Shown: positions 1-5,901, counted from the stretch's first letter. The stretch: DNA of 7,470 bases from Bryobacterales bacterium (GCA_016880505.1 JAEHDI010000158.1:1-7470); one strand, 5' to 3'. Program-made: numbers and translations. The notes: a model not told the origin generated them from the sequence alone.

Positions 1-156
1 CTTTTCCGAGCTTCCGGTGCACACAAATCGTTTCATTTTCTTCAGTTGCGCAAGAAAAACTCATCAGGTGATCTACTTGCATAGCAATTTTGGTGATAGA
101 CTGGGGTCTTCCGGTCGCGGCCGAAGCCGGCCGCCGCCGGAGCACAGGGTAGTATT
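1..156. other. upstream region of the FecR-domain gene, no gene seen
   Basis: No convincing coding sequence is visible; short frames here have no ribosome binding site and run into the FecR gene in another frame. The first 100 bases are relatively AT-rich, as expected for a promoter region, but I found no hexamer pair with acceptable spacing. A GC-rich inverted repeat (GCGGCC at 117-122, GGCCGC at 129-134, 6-base loop) lies 22 bases before the start codon and has no T-run, so it looks like a 5' leader hairpin rather than a terminator. Confidence 0.4.
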
Positions 157-984
157 ATGTGGCGCGGGACCAAAGCCTGCTTCGTTGTCACGCTTGTCTG
201 CGTGGCCTTGGCGGGTGTGTGTCTGGCGCAATTCCCACTCACGCGCACCACCAGCCCCGGGGCTGCCAAAGTTGTCTCAGTCACTGGACAGGTTTCGGCG
301 CTTCGGGATTCCCAACCGTGGGCGCTGGGCGTCGGTGACACCGTGCAGTTGCAGCAGGTCATCATGACCGGAGCTGACGGCTACGCTGTGTTCCAGGTTT
401 CCGACGGCAGTACTTTCGAGGTCTATCCGAACTCCGAGATCGTCTTCCGGCGTACCCCGGGCAACTGGAAAGACCTGGTGGACATCCTCATCGGCCGCGT
501 CAAGTTCACGATCCAGAAGTTTGGTGGTCAGCCGAACCACAACCGCGTGATTACCCCCACGGCCGTGATCTCAGTGCGAGGCACGGTATTCGAAGTCGAG
601 GTAGAGGACGATGAGGCGACCACCCTGGTCCAGGTTGACGAGGGGCAGGTAGAGGTCCAGCACGCCAAGCACCCCGGCAAGCCGAAGATATTGAATGCCG
701 GCGAGTGGCTGCGGGTGTACAAGGACCAACCGATCGCAAAGTCACCGGTGGACAAGGGCTCGGTGTTCAACGCCGCCGTCCGCGCACTCTCCGACGCACT
801 CTACACCGCGGTTTATCGAAATCGCATTCCAACTCCGACAGGTTCGCCGATTCCCGGTGGCGGGGGTGGCATCCCCCTGCCCGGCGATACCGGGACCACG
901 CCTCCGCCTCCGCCCCCGTTGCCGGGTGACGGTGGCGGTACGACGCCTCCTCCGCCCCCGCCTCCTCCGCCCCCAGGCGCATAA
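157..984 (+). CDS. secreted FecR-domain protein with polyproline C-terminal tail
   Basis: 275 residues. The N-terminus is a Sec signal peptide: basic residues at 3-6, a hydrophobic core at about 8-23 and probable cleavage after CLA at 24. Residues 36-170 look like a FecR domain: an early strand with VSVTGQV (40-46), a GDTV turn (60-63), the segment TPTAVISVRGTVFEV (133-147) with the family's VRGT core, and a closing VDEGQVEV strand (160-167). FecR domains are beta-rich and often periplasmic; in iron signalling they pair with a FecI sigma factor and a TonB receptor. Neither is nearby and there is no cytoplasmic N-terminal segment, so a structural or ligand-binding envelope role is more likely. 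Residues 231-275 are low complexity: glycine runs, then two LPGD-x-G-x-TT-polyproline units ending in ten prolines, which should need EF-P for translation. The ATG at 157 has a weak AGGG at 146-149. First gene of a probable three-gene unit, 41 bp before the next start. Exact role unknown. Confidence 0.85.
   Translation: MWRGTKACFVVTLVCVALAGVCLAQFPLTRTTSPGAAKVVSVTGQVSALRDSQPWALGVGDTVQLQQVIMTGADGYAVFQVSDGSTFEVYPNSEIVFRRTPGNWKDLVDILIGRVKFTIQKFGGQPNHNRVITPTAVISVRGTVFEVEVEDDEATTLVQVDEGQVEVQHAKHPGKPKILNAGEWLRVYKDQPIAKSPVDKGSVFNAAVRALSDALYTAVYRNRIPTPTGSPIPGGGGGIPLPGDTGTTPPPPPPLPGDGGGTTPPPPPPPPPPGA
877..978 (+). repeat. imperfect tandem repeat encoding LPGD-x-G-TT-polyproline units
   Basis: Two in-frame units follow each other in the FecR gene: residues 241-254 with six prolines (877-918) and residues 255-274 with ten prolines (919-978). 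The proline codons alternate CCT, CCG and CCC, giving short CCTCCG-type DNA repeats that could change length by slippage. The proteins of both units share the LPGD start and the TT before the prolines. Confidence 0.7.
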
Positions 985-1025
985 GCCGTGCGACACTAAC
1001 CTGTAGGAAAGGAGAAAAACGGCGA

Positions 1026-1601
1026 ATGACCCGTTGGCTCGGGCTTTGGTGTCTTTTTGGGTCTCTTGGAGGGGTGTCCGCCTGGGCTCAGGCACCTGAG
1101 CTTCCACCGGAGTGGGAGGTGAGCCGCGACATGGCCGCTCTTGCCGAGCAGGTCCGCCGTTTTAAGCCCATCCTCGACGAGGTGAAACCCCAGGATTGGG
1201 TGTCCCAGGGAGCGCCGGAAGCCTACCAGACTCAGTGGAAGTCGGTCACAAGCGAGATCGAATATCTGACCCGTTCCACGAAGGAATTGTCCAGCCAGCC
1301 CGAGCGGCTCACAGTGGCGCTCGAAACGCTCTTCCGGATGCAATCTCTCGACTCGATCCTCTCCTCTTTGGACGACGGTATCCGGAGATACCAGAACCCG
1401 GCGCTCGCCGATCTGCTTCGCGGCGAAACGAATCAGACCGCCGCGCATCGCGAGAAACTGCGTCACTATGTGGTCGCGCTGGCCGCAACCAAGGAGCTCG
1501 AGTACAAGATCATGCACGAGGAGGCTCAGCGCTGCCGCGGGATGTTGTCCCGGCAGCCTGCTCCAAAGCCAGACCCAAGCAAGCCGGCGGAGAAGAAATG
1601 A
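1026..1601 (+). CDS. secreted helical protein of unknown function
   Basis: 191 residues; I do not recognise a family. A Sec signal peptide is clear (MTRWLG start, hydrophobic core to about 20, probable cleavage at AWA/QAP after residue 21). The mature part is mostly predicted helix with alternating charged and hydrophobic residues, for example 34-52, 68-90, 93-120 and 140-172. The last 15 residues are a Pro/Lys-rich tail (from about 177), which could contact the wall or membrane surface. There is a single cysteine in the mature chain (170), so no internal disulfide. A strong ribosome binding site, AGGAAAGGAG (1005-1014), sits 11 bases before the ATG and supports the start. It lies 41 bp after the FecR gene, and its TGA overlaps the ATG of the next gene, so the three are probably cotranscribed. 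The pairing of two exported proteins suggests a joint envelope role, but that is inference. Confidence 0.75.
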   Translation: MTRWLGLWCLFGSLGGVSAWAQAPELPPEWEVSRDMAALAEQVRRFKPILDEVKPQDWVSQGAPEAYQTQWKSVTSEIEYLTRSTKELSSQPERLTVALETLFRMQSLDSILSSLDDGIRRYQNPALADLLRGETNQTAAHREKLRHYVVALAATKELEYKIMHEEAQRCRGMLSRQPAPKPDPSKPAEKK

Positions 1602-1789
1602 ACGAGGCAGTCACTTTCTCATGCAGCATCTGTGGCGAGGCGTCCACACAGATCTGTGTCTGGTGCACCAAGGACGCCTGCGCGAACCATCTTTGCGAGA
1701 AATGCCACCGCTGTAGCGACTGCTGCTCCTGCGAGGAACCGCTGGCGATCTCCGATCATGTCCCGGAGCAGGACGGCGACAACGCCTGA
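1598..1789 (+). CDS. small cysteine-rich zinc-finger-like protein (B-box-like spacing)
   Basis: 63 residues with 11 cysteines (9, 12, 20, 23, 28, 33, 36, 39, 42, 43, 45) and a histidine at 31. The first half reads C-x2-C-x7-C-x2-C-x4-C-x2-H, the opening pattern of B-box type zinc fingers; a second cluster C-x2-C-x2-C-x2-CC-x-C follows. Two zinc sites are therefore plausible. There is no signal peptide or membrane segment, so it should be cytoplasmic, unlike its two upstream partners. The acidic tail (from 46) is probably disordered. The start is chosen because its ATG overlaps the previous TGA as ATGA and GGAG (1590-1593 region) precedes it by a few bases, typical of translational coupling. 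A longer version of the same frame starting at 1196 would lie wholly inside the previous gene in another frame and is rejected. Function unknown; protein-protein or nucleic-acid binding are both possible. Confidence 0.7.
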   Translation: MNEAVTFSCSICGEASTQICVWCTKDACANHLCEKCHRCSDCCSCEEPLAISDHVPEQDGDNA

Positions 1790-1862
1790 TTCAGGTTGCC
1801 GAAAAAGTCGCGGGCACCTCGGAGACCTACCCCACGAGTGGTGCAAGCCGGCCCCGATCGAT

Positions 1863-3197
1863 TCAGCCTAGCCTGTAGGGGGCGCGGTATTTGTACTGCA
1901 AGTACCGGTTTGCCGCTTCGTTGTTGGTGAAACGCTCCGCGCGCGCATCCCACTCCAGGTAGCTCTTCGTTTTGTGTGCGATGTTGGCGATCAGCGTTGC
2001 CGAGGTCGAAAGGTGTCCCGTCACGATGTCGCAGTTGCATTTCCGGCGGCTCTTGACGCAGTCAAGGAAATTGCGCGCGTGGAACGCCGTATCCTGGCTT
2101 CCCTTGGCGCTCTTCGGCGATATGACGGGCTTCTTCGAGGGGGCGTACGACCGCTCGCTCACCCGGTCGAGCGGCGTGCGGGCAAAGCGGGCGATGTCCG
2201 TAACGTTCTCGGGCACAACTTCCCAGTGGCTAAAATGCACGTACAGCGTTCCCTTGGTACCGCGAAACTCCATCTCGGAATTCTGGGCGTTGCCGGGCGC
2301 GGCGTTGGCATTGTACTGGGAGAACACGACGAGCGTCGGACCGTCGAATTCCCAGAGGACTTCCAGTGTGTCGGGGATCTCACGGTTGTCCTTCACCACG
2401 TACTTGCTGCCCATGGCGGTAACGGCGCGGGGAGCGTCCTTGCCCAGACACCAGCGGATCATGTCCATGTAGTGGACGCCGAAGTTGGTGAGCTGTCCGC
2501 CGGAGTAATGATAAAACCAGCGAAAGTTGTAGTACGTGCGGTTTTTGTTGTAGGGAATCTTGGGCGCCGGCCCCAGCCATTTGTCCCACTCTTCTTCGCT
2601 CGGAGGAGGGCCGTCCGGCGAATTGCCGATGCCAAGTGGCCACTCGTTCATGATGTGGTAGGACTTCGCCACGGTCACTTCGCCGATGCCGCCCGCCCGG
2701 ATGAAATCGGCTGCCTCCTTGAGAAACGCGGACGAGCGCCGGTGGATGCCCACCTGGACCACGAGTTTTGTCCGTTCGGCCACTTCGACCATCCGCCGGC
2801 CCTCGTGCACGGTCAGGGAGAGAGGCTTCTCGACGTACACGTCCTTGCCGGCGTTGCAGGCGTCGATGAACATGATGGCGTGCCAGTGGTCTGGCGTACA
2901 GATGGCCACCGCGTCGACGTCTTTGTCCTCGAGCAATTTCCGGTAGTCGCCATACTTCTTCGGATTGGCGCGGGATTTCTTCACCGCGAAATCCATATAG
3001 TCCTGCCGGAGATCGCAAACCGCCGCGGTGACATTGTCGCCGAGCTCGAGGAAGGCGTCATGCACCTGGTCTCCGCGGTTGCCGAGGCCGATGTAGCCCA
3101 CCCGTACGCGGTCGTTCGCACCCAGGATCCGTGCATAGTTCAACGCGGTGGCAGCGCCGGCCGCGCGCGTGAAGTCTCTGCGTGTCAAGTCATCCAT
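1863..3197 (-). CDS. Gfo/Idh/MocA family oxidoreductase, Tat-type N-terminus
   Basis: 444 residues. An NAD(P)-dependent dehydrogenase fold of the type acting on sugars, polyols or cyclitols. The Rossmann domain starts at 31 with VRVGYIGLGNRG, the GxGxxG dinucleotide loop (36-42). TPDHWHA follows at 101-107, then the family EKP motif (123-125), whose lysine contacts cofactor and substrate. The second domain carries GGQLTNFGVHYMDMIRW at 233-249, the usual place of the catalytic histidine (His242). The N-terminus has RRDF (6-9) followed by an Ala-rich stretch, a twin-arginine motif seen in exported members that fold with cofactor in the cytoplasm; the hydrophobic region is weak, so export is probable rather than certain. 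Length is normal for this subgroup, with an intact C-terminus. Substrate cannot be read from sequence. No strong ribosome binding site precedes the ATG. It is transcribed divergently from the phosphodiesterase gene. Confidence 0.93.
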   Translation of the reverse strand: MDDLTRRDFTRAAGAATALNYARILGANDRVRVGYIGLGNRGDQVHDAFLELGDNVTAAVCDLRQDYMDFAVKKSRANPKKYGDYRKLLEDKDVDAVAICTPDHWHAIMFIDACNAGKDVYVEKPLSLTVHEGRRMVEVAERTKLVVQVGIHRRSSAFLKEAADFIRAGGIGEVTVAKSYHIMNEWPLGIGNSPDGPPPSEEEWDKWLGPAPKIPYNKNRTYYNFRWFYHYSGGQLTNFGVHYMDMIRWCLGKDAPRAVTAMGSKYVVKDNREIPDTLEVLWEFDGPTLVVFSQYNANAAPGNAQNSEMEFRGTKGTLYVHFSHWEVVPENVTDIARFARTPLDRVSERSYAPSKKPVISPKSAKGSQDTAFHARNFLDCVKSRRKCNCDIVTGHLSTSATLIANIAHKTKSYLEWDARAERFTNNEAANRYLQYKYRAPYRLG

Positions 3198-3250
3198 GAA
3201 GATTCTCGTTTCAGTCCACTCTTGTCGGAATCTTTAATATCCTACTCTTG
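3198..3250. promoter_or_regulatory. short divergent intergenic region (oxidoreductase / phosphodiesterase)
   Basis: Only 53 bp separate the two divergent starts, so promoters for both genes must lie here or overlap the coding ends. The segment is AT-richer than its surroundings. TTGTCG (3222-3227) and TAATAT (3235-3240) resemble promoter hexamers on the plus strand, but their 7-base spacing does not form a sigma-70 promoter. Neither gene has a clear Shine-Dalgarno sequence, so leaderless or weakly initiated transcripts are possible. Confidence 0.35.
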
Positions 3251-4090
3251 ATGGTGCGCAAGCTGATGCTCTTCGTTCCTCTGATGGCGATCGCGGCGAC
3301 AACGCCGAGAATTGCGGTGCACGGCCACCGCGGCGCGCGCGCCGTGCTGCCGGAGAACACAATGCCGGCATTCGAACACGCGATCGAAGCGGGCGCTGAT
3401 TTCCTCGAGCTCGACCTGGCAGTCACCAAGGACGACGTACTGGTGGTCTCTCATGATCCGGTCCTCAATCCCGCGATCTGCCGTAGTCCGGGCGGCGCCA
3501 CTGTGATCCGGGAGTTGACTCTCGCCGAGCTCCGTCGATGGGATTGCGGCTCGATACGCAACGCCGAGTTTCCGAAACAACGGCCGGTGCCGGGGACGCG
3601 GATTCCAACTCTGGACGAGGTGTTGAGTCTTGCGCCGCGCGGCAGCTTTCAGTTCAACATTGAGACCAAGATCTCGCCCGACAAGCCACAGTACACGCCG
3701 TCTCCCGAACGGTTCGCTGAACTGCTGCTGGCCGGGATTCGCAAGCGCCGTCTCGAAGATCGAGTGATGGTACAGTCATTCGACTACCGGACTTTGCAGG
3801 CTATGAAACGGTTGGCGCCGGGAATCAGACTTTCGGCGCTATTCGGAGAGGATGCCCGCGACTTCGCGGCGATCGCCCGGAATGCCGGGACGGACATGGT
3901 CTCTCCACACCAGCGCCTGGTCACTCCGGAAAAAGTGGCCGCCGCACACGCAGGCGGGCTGACGGTGCACGCGTGGACGGCGAACAAACCTGAGGAATGG
4001 GACCGGCTGATCTCTGCCGGCGTCGACGGCATCATCACGGACGACCCGGCAGAACTGGTGCGTCACCTTCGCCAACGGGGCCTGCGTTAA
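3251..4090 (+). CDS. glycerophosphodiester phosphodiesterase (GDPD family)
   Basis: 279 residues from the ATG at 3251; a TTG directly before it (3248) could serve as start and adds one residue. The enzyme hydrolyses glycerophosphodiesters to glycerol-3-phosphate and an alcohol in a TIM barrel with a divalent metal. Key residues are in place: HGHRGA at 24-29 (catalytic His26, Arg27), PENT (34-37), the metal pair in ELDL (Glu53, Asp55), SHDP with the second catalytic His68, metal-type Glu138 in FNIETK, SFD at 176-178, HAWTAN at 240-245 and the closing GVDGIITDDP (257-266). The N-terminus is short and hydrophobic (about 4-16), consistent with export or membrane anchoring and a periplasmic role in phospholipid headgroup scavenging. 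The UgpQ or GlpQ subtype is not assigned: it is shorter than typical GlpQ. Its TAA lies 2 bp from the convergent stop of the next gene, leaving no room for a separate terminator. Confidence 0.93.
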   Translation: MVRKLMLFVPLMAIAATTPRIAVHGHRGARAVLPENTMPAFEHAIEAGADFLELDLAVTKDDVLVVSHDPVLNPAICRSPGGATVIRELTLAELRRWDCGSIRNAEFPKQRPVPGTRIPTLDEVLSLAPRGSFQFNIETKISPDKPQYTPSPERFAELLLAGIRKRRLEDRVMVQSFDYRTLQAMKRLAPGIRLSALFGEDARDFAAIARNAGTDMVSPHQRLVTPEKVAAAHAGGLTVHAWTANKPEEWDRLISAGVDGIITDDPAELVRHLRQRGLR

Positions 4091-4092
4091 GC

Positions 4093-5100
4093 TCATCGCC
4101 GCCGGTGGCCCACTGCCAGAGCTTTTTCGAGCACCGCTTCCCGCTCCCCATCGCTCCATGCGCGTTGGATCTCCTCCTCCGCCACACCCGCGATGCGCCC
4201 CGCGAGGATGAACGCTGGTAGCGCGTGTCCCAGGCTCTTCCAGCGAGCCATTTCGATCACCGAATCCATCGCGCTCGTTCTGATCTGATCGAGAACCCCA
4301 GCGTCGCGGCTCTCCGTCAGCGTGACCAGGGCGAAGGCAGCCTTGTTGCGGTCAGTCCATATGATCGAGTTGAGCATCTCAATGAACCAGGTGGGGGAAA
4401 CCCGAATCCCCAGTTCGGGATCTTGGAGCGCCGGGACCGCGATCGCCGCCAGCGCCCGCATGGCGTTATTGCGGACCGCATCGGCGGGGTCCTGCATCGC
4501 ATATTGCAGGTCGTCCACAACAAGCCGCTTGTTCTCGGCGTAGCCGATCACATAGGCCGCGACCGAGCGATGCTCATCGTCGCCGGACTCGCGAAGGACA
4601 TCCCGCAGAAGCTTCAGATTACTCTTGGCGAACTCTTCAAACTTCAGTTGGAGCGCACGGCACTCCGGATCAGCTAGCAGGGAGTGTCCACGCGTGAGGT
4701 CGTCGCGGGCGTCGCCGCTGCGCACAGCCCGTTCCAGTGCCGCCAGGAATTGCCGGTATGTCTCGACGACCTGATCCGGCAGCCGCACTTCCGAATTCGG
4801 CGGAGTGCGGAAGTTAAAGTGTGGAGCGCCTTTCTCCTCGATCCCGACGAAAAGGATCGCCTTGCCGTCCGCGCAGCACACTGATTCGAGGCGCGCGCGC
4901 ACCACGCCGGAAACCTGTTCCAGGCGCTCCTCGACTACCGATTTCGAGGGAGGGAGGGGATCCCCTTCGCGAGCGCCCAGCACCTTCAGGAGCCTCTCTT
5001 CGGACACTTTACGAACGCCATAGAAGTCGATAATGCCGATGCGCGGGACTTGCGCAAGGCTGAGCATTTGCGCCAGCAAGAGCGGCAGTGCGAGTTTCAC
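4093..5100 (-). CDS. secreted protein with POTRA-like domain and HEAT-like helical region
   Basis: 335 residues, GTG start at 5100; an in-frame TAG at 5131-5133 limits any upstream extension. A short Sec signal peptide (MKLALPLLLA, cleavage probably after SLA at 16) leads into residues 20-90 that read like one POTRA domain: strand RIGIIDFYGVRKVS, helix around LLKVLGAREGD, helix SKSVVEERLEQVSGV, strands VRARLESV and AILFVGIEEKG. After a linker (about 91-110), residues 111-330 are almost all helical. Residues 177-225 (YVIGYAEN..., then AMQDPADAVRNNAMRALAAIA) show the paired-helix, Asp-Ala-x-x-R-x-x-A style of HEAT repeats; 250-300 may hold another repeat. No beta-barrel follows, so it is not a BamA or TpsB protein. 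It is probably a periplasmic scaffold or adaptor. No clear ribosome binding site; 30 bp after the DUF4870 gene on the same strand, likely one operon. Domain calls are by eye. Confidence 0.75.
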   Translation of the reverse strand: MKLALPLLLAQMLSLAQVPRIGIIDFYGVRKVSEERLLKVLGAREGDPLPPSKSVVEERLEQVSGVVRARLESVCCADGKAILFVGIEEKGAPHFNFRTPPNSEVRLPDQVVETYRQFLAALERAVRSGDARDDLTRGHSLLADPECRALQLKFEEFAKSNLKLLRDVLRESGDDEHRSVAAYVIGYAENKRLVVDDLQYAMQDPADAVRNNAMRALAAIAVPALQDPELGIRVSPTWFIEMLNSIIWTDRNKAAFALVTLTESRDAGVLDQIRTSAMDSVIEMARWKSLGHALPAFILAGRIAGVAEEEIQRAWSDGEREAVLEKALAVGHRRR

Positions 5101-5130
5101 ACAGACCAGACGCGCGCGGTCAGGCGCCGG

Positions 5131-5571
5131 CTACGCCTGTTTTTGGGCGAATTCGCCGATGACCGGGAGAACGACCTTGGTTTTCCCCTCGTAAGTCTTC
5201 CAGATCAGGTAGATCCAGAGGATCACAACCGCCAGACTGAGGAGCGGCAGAAGAACAGCCTGGATGAAGAACGGCAGAATAGCGCTGAGCGCGATCCACA
5301 GGACAATCCAGGCGCAGTTCAGGATGATCGACTGGAACGCGTGGAAGCGAACCGTCTTGTTCTGGTTGTAGGGCGCAAGGACCAGAAAGAGAATCCCCGT
5401 GATCAACCCGAGCACATAACAAAGTGCGCCCGCCACATTGTCCGAAAGACCAGTCCCGGCCGCCTGAGGCGCCGCTCCACTCCCCGTGCCGCCACTTTCG
5501 CCGACCGAAGCGCCGCATTGCGGGCAGAACTTCCCCTCAACCGCCGAACCGCATTGAGCACAGAAAGCCAT
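5131..5571 (-). CDS. zinc-ribbon membrane protein, DUF4870-like
   Basis: 146 residues. The first 20 form a zinc ribbon of two CxxC knuckles (Cys4/Cys7 and Cys16/Cys19), followed by a Gly/Ala/Ser-rich linker (about 22-42). Three hydrophobic segments follow at about 47-67, 79-97 and 105-124. The loop NKTVRFHAFQS (71-81) between the first two is the recognisable signature of DUF4870/Tic20-like small membrane proteins, and the order ribbon, linker, DUF4870 is common. Molecular function is not established. The ribbon should lie on the cytoplasmic side. The start is well supported: GGGAGG (5576-5581 on the minus strand) lies 4 bases before the ATG. A perfect TATAAT lies about 90 bp upstream. It is the first gene of a unit with the POTRA/HEAT protein gene. 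Confidence 0.85.
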   Translation of the reverse strand: MAFCAQCGSAVEGKFCPQCGASVGESGGTGSGAAPQAAGTGLSDNVAGALCYVLGLITGILFLVLAPYNQNKTVRFHAFQSIILNCAWIVLWIALSAILPFFIQAVLLPLLSLAVVILWIYLIWKTYEGKTKVVLPVIGEFAQKQA

Positions 5572-5658
5572 GGATCCTCCCGGCGACTACTTTACTGCAG
5601 TCTCAGCCTCTTGGCAATCGATGAGATCTTCAGACTAAAACATCGGAAAGGAAATGTT

Positions 5659-5688
5659 TTGAGATTATAAGACCTGAAACGGTAAAAT
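5659..5688 (+). promoter_or_regulatory. sigma-70-like promoter reading right
   Basis: TTGAGA (5659-5664, 5 of 6 to the -35 consensus) and TAAAAT (5683-5688, 5 of 6 to the -10 consensus) are separated by 18 bases. The predicted start is near 5693-5696, at the beginning of the structured RNA candidate. This is the best promoter pair I found in the window. Confidence 0.6.
5664..5669 (-). promoter_or_regulatory. -10 element (TATAAT) for the DUF4870 operon
   Basis: On the minus strand this is a perfect TATAAT, with a predicted start near 5657 and a leader of about 86 bases to the DUF4870 ATG. No good -35 hexamer is found 16-18 bases upstream, so it would need an activator or be weak. It sits inside the -35 to -10 spacer of the rightward promoter, so the two promoters should exclude each other. 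Confidence 0.45.
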
Positions 5689-5694
5689 AGACAT

Positions 5695-5881
5695 AGCCCG
5701 CGCGTTGCTGCAAAGCGAGCCCGTTTCCTGAACGGGAGATGGCCGCTTGGGCGTTGCCCGGGTCGATCGAGCAGTTGTTTGCTACTTCCCGCCCGGAAAT
5801 GCCGTCTGTTGAGGCACACGGCGCAGGAGGTGGGTGATAGCGCAGAGAGCCGTTTGTCCGGTCAGGAGACAGCGCTTTTCT
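5695..5881 (+). ncRNA. candidate structured RNA of about 190 nt, 6S-like architecture
   Basis: Hand folding gives one nested rod: 5702-5707 with 5870-5875, 5708-5711 with 5842-5845, 5720-5730 with 5824-5834 (eleven continuous pairs including G-U), 5742-5745 with 5819-5822, 5750-5755 with 5798-5803, 5758-5762 with 5792-5796, and an apical stem 5770-5773 with 5780-5783. The 3' internal strand can form a small CCG/CGG hairpin (5850-5861). A promoter ends just upstream and a U-tract begins at 5876. Paired ends, length and rod shape fit 6S RNA, and the 5' stretch GCAAAGCGAGCC...CCTGAACGG (5710-5733) resembles the GCAAGCGGGCC...CCUGAGCCG of E. coli 6S RNA at nearly the same distance from the 5' end. 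A 6S transcript would bind and inhibit sigma-70 RNA polymerase. Local alternatives such as CCCGTT/AACGGG (5720-5734) compete. It could instead be a leader of nifJ. No family search was possible. Confidence 0.45.
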
Positions 5882-5882
5882 T
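5839..5882 (+). terminator. possible intrinsic terminator of the structured RNA
   Basis: AGCGC (5839-5843) can pair with GCGCT (5872-5876), enclosing TGTC/GACA (5855-5858 with 5868-5871), followed by a T-rich run TTTTCTT (5876-5882). The same 3' arm can pair with GCGTTG at 5702-5707, so the closing stem of the rod and the terminator are mutually exclusive. The stem is short and the T-run is interrupted, so strength is doubtful. Confidence 0.35.
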
Positions 5883-5901
5883 GTGCCTTATTCGAACGGT
5901 G

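Noticed and set aside
742..1107. An arginine-rich minus-strand open frame
   Set aside because: It is the antisense shadow of the polyproline and glycine codons of the FecR gene.
1196..1597. An upstream extension of the cysteine-rich protein
   Set aside because: It would overlap the secreted helical protein almost fully in another frame; the ATG at 1598 has a ribosome binding site and the typical ATGA overlap.
1790..1862. A terminator between the convergent zinc-protein and oxidoreductase genes
   Set aside because: Only a 4-bp CTCG/CGAG stem is found and no T-run follows on either strand.
1974..3251. A 425-residue open frame on the plus strand antisense to the oxidoreductase
   Set aside because: It is the GC-skewed shadow of a well-supported gene; its translation has no recognisable motif and the minus-strand frame carries all the family motifs.
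5050..5670. A 206-residue plus-strand open frame
   Set aside because: It lies antisense to the DUF4870 gene and the start of the POTRA/HEAT gene, is highly charged and has no domain signature or ribosome binding site.
5861..5870. GTCAGGAGAC, resembling the B12-box of cobalamin riboswitches
   Set aside because: The other conserved cobalamin segments (GGUG, CCCGC-ACUG in the right order and spacing) are not present, and nifJ is not a usual target. A covariance search would settle it.
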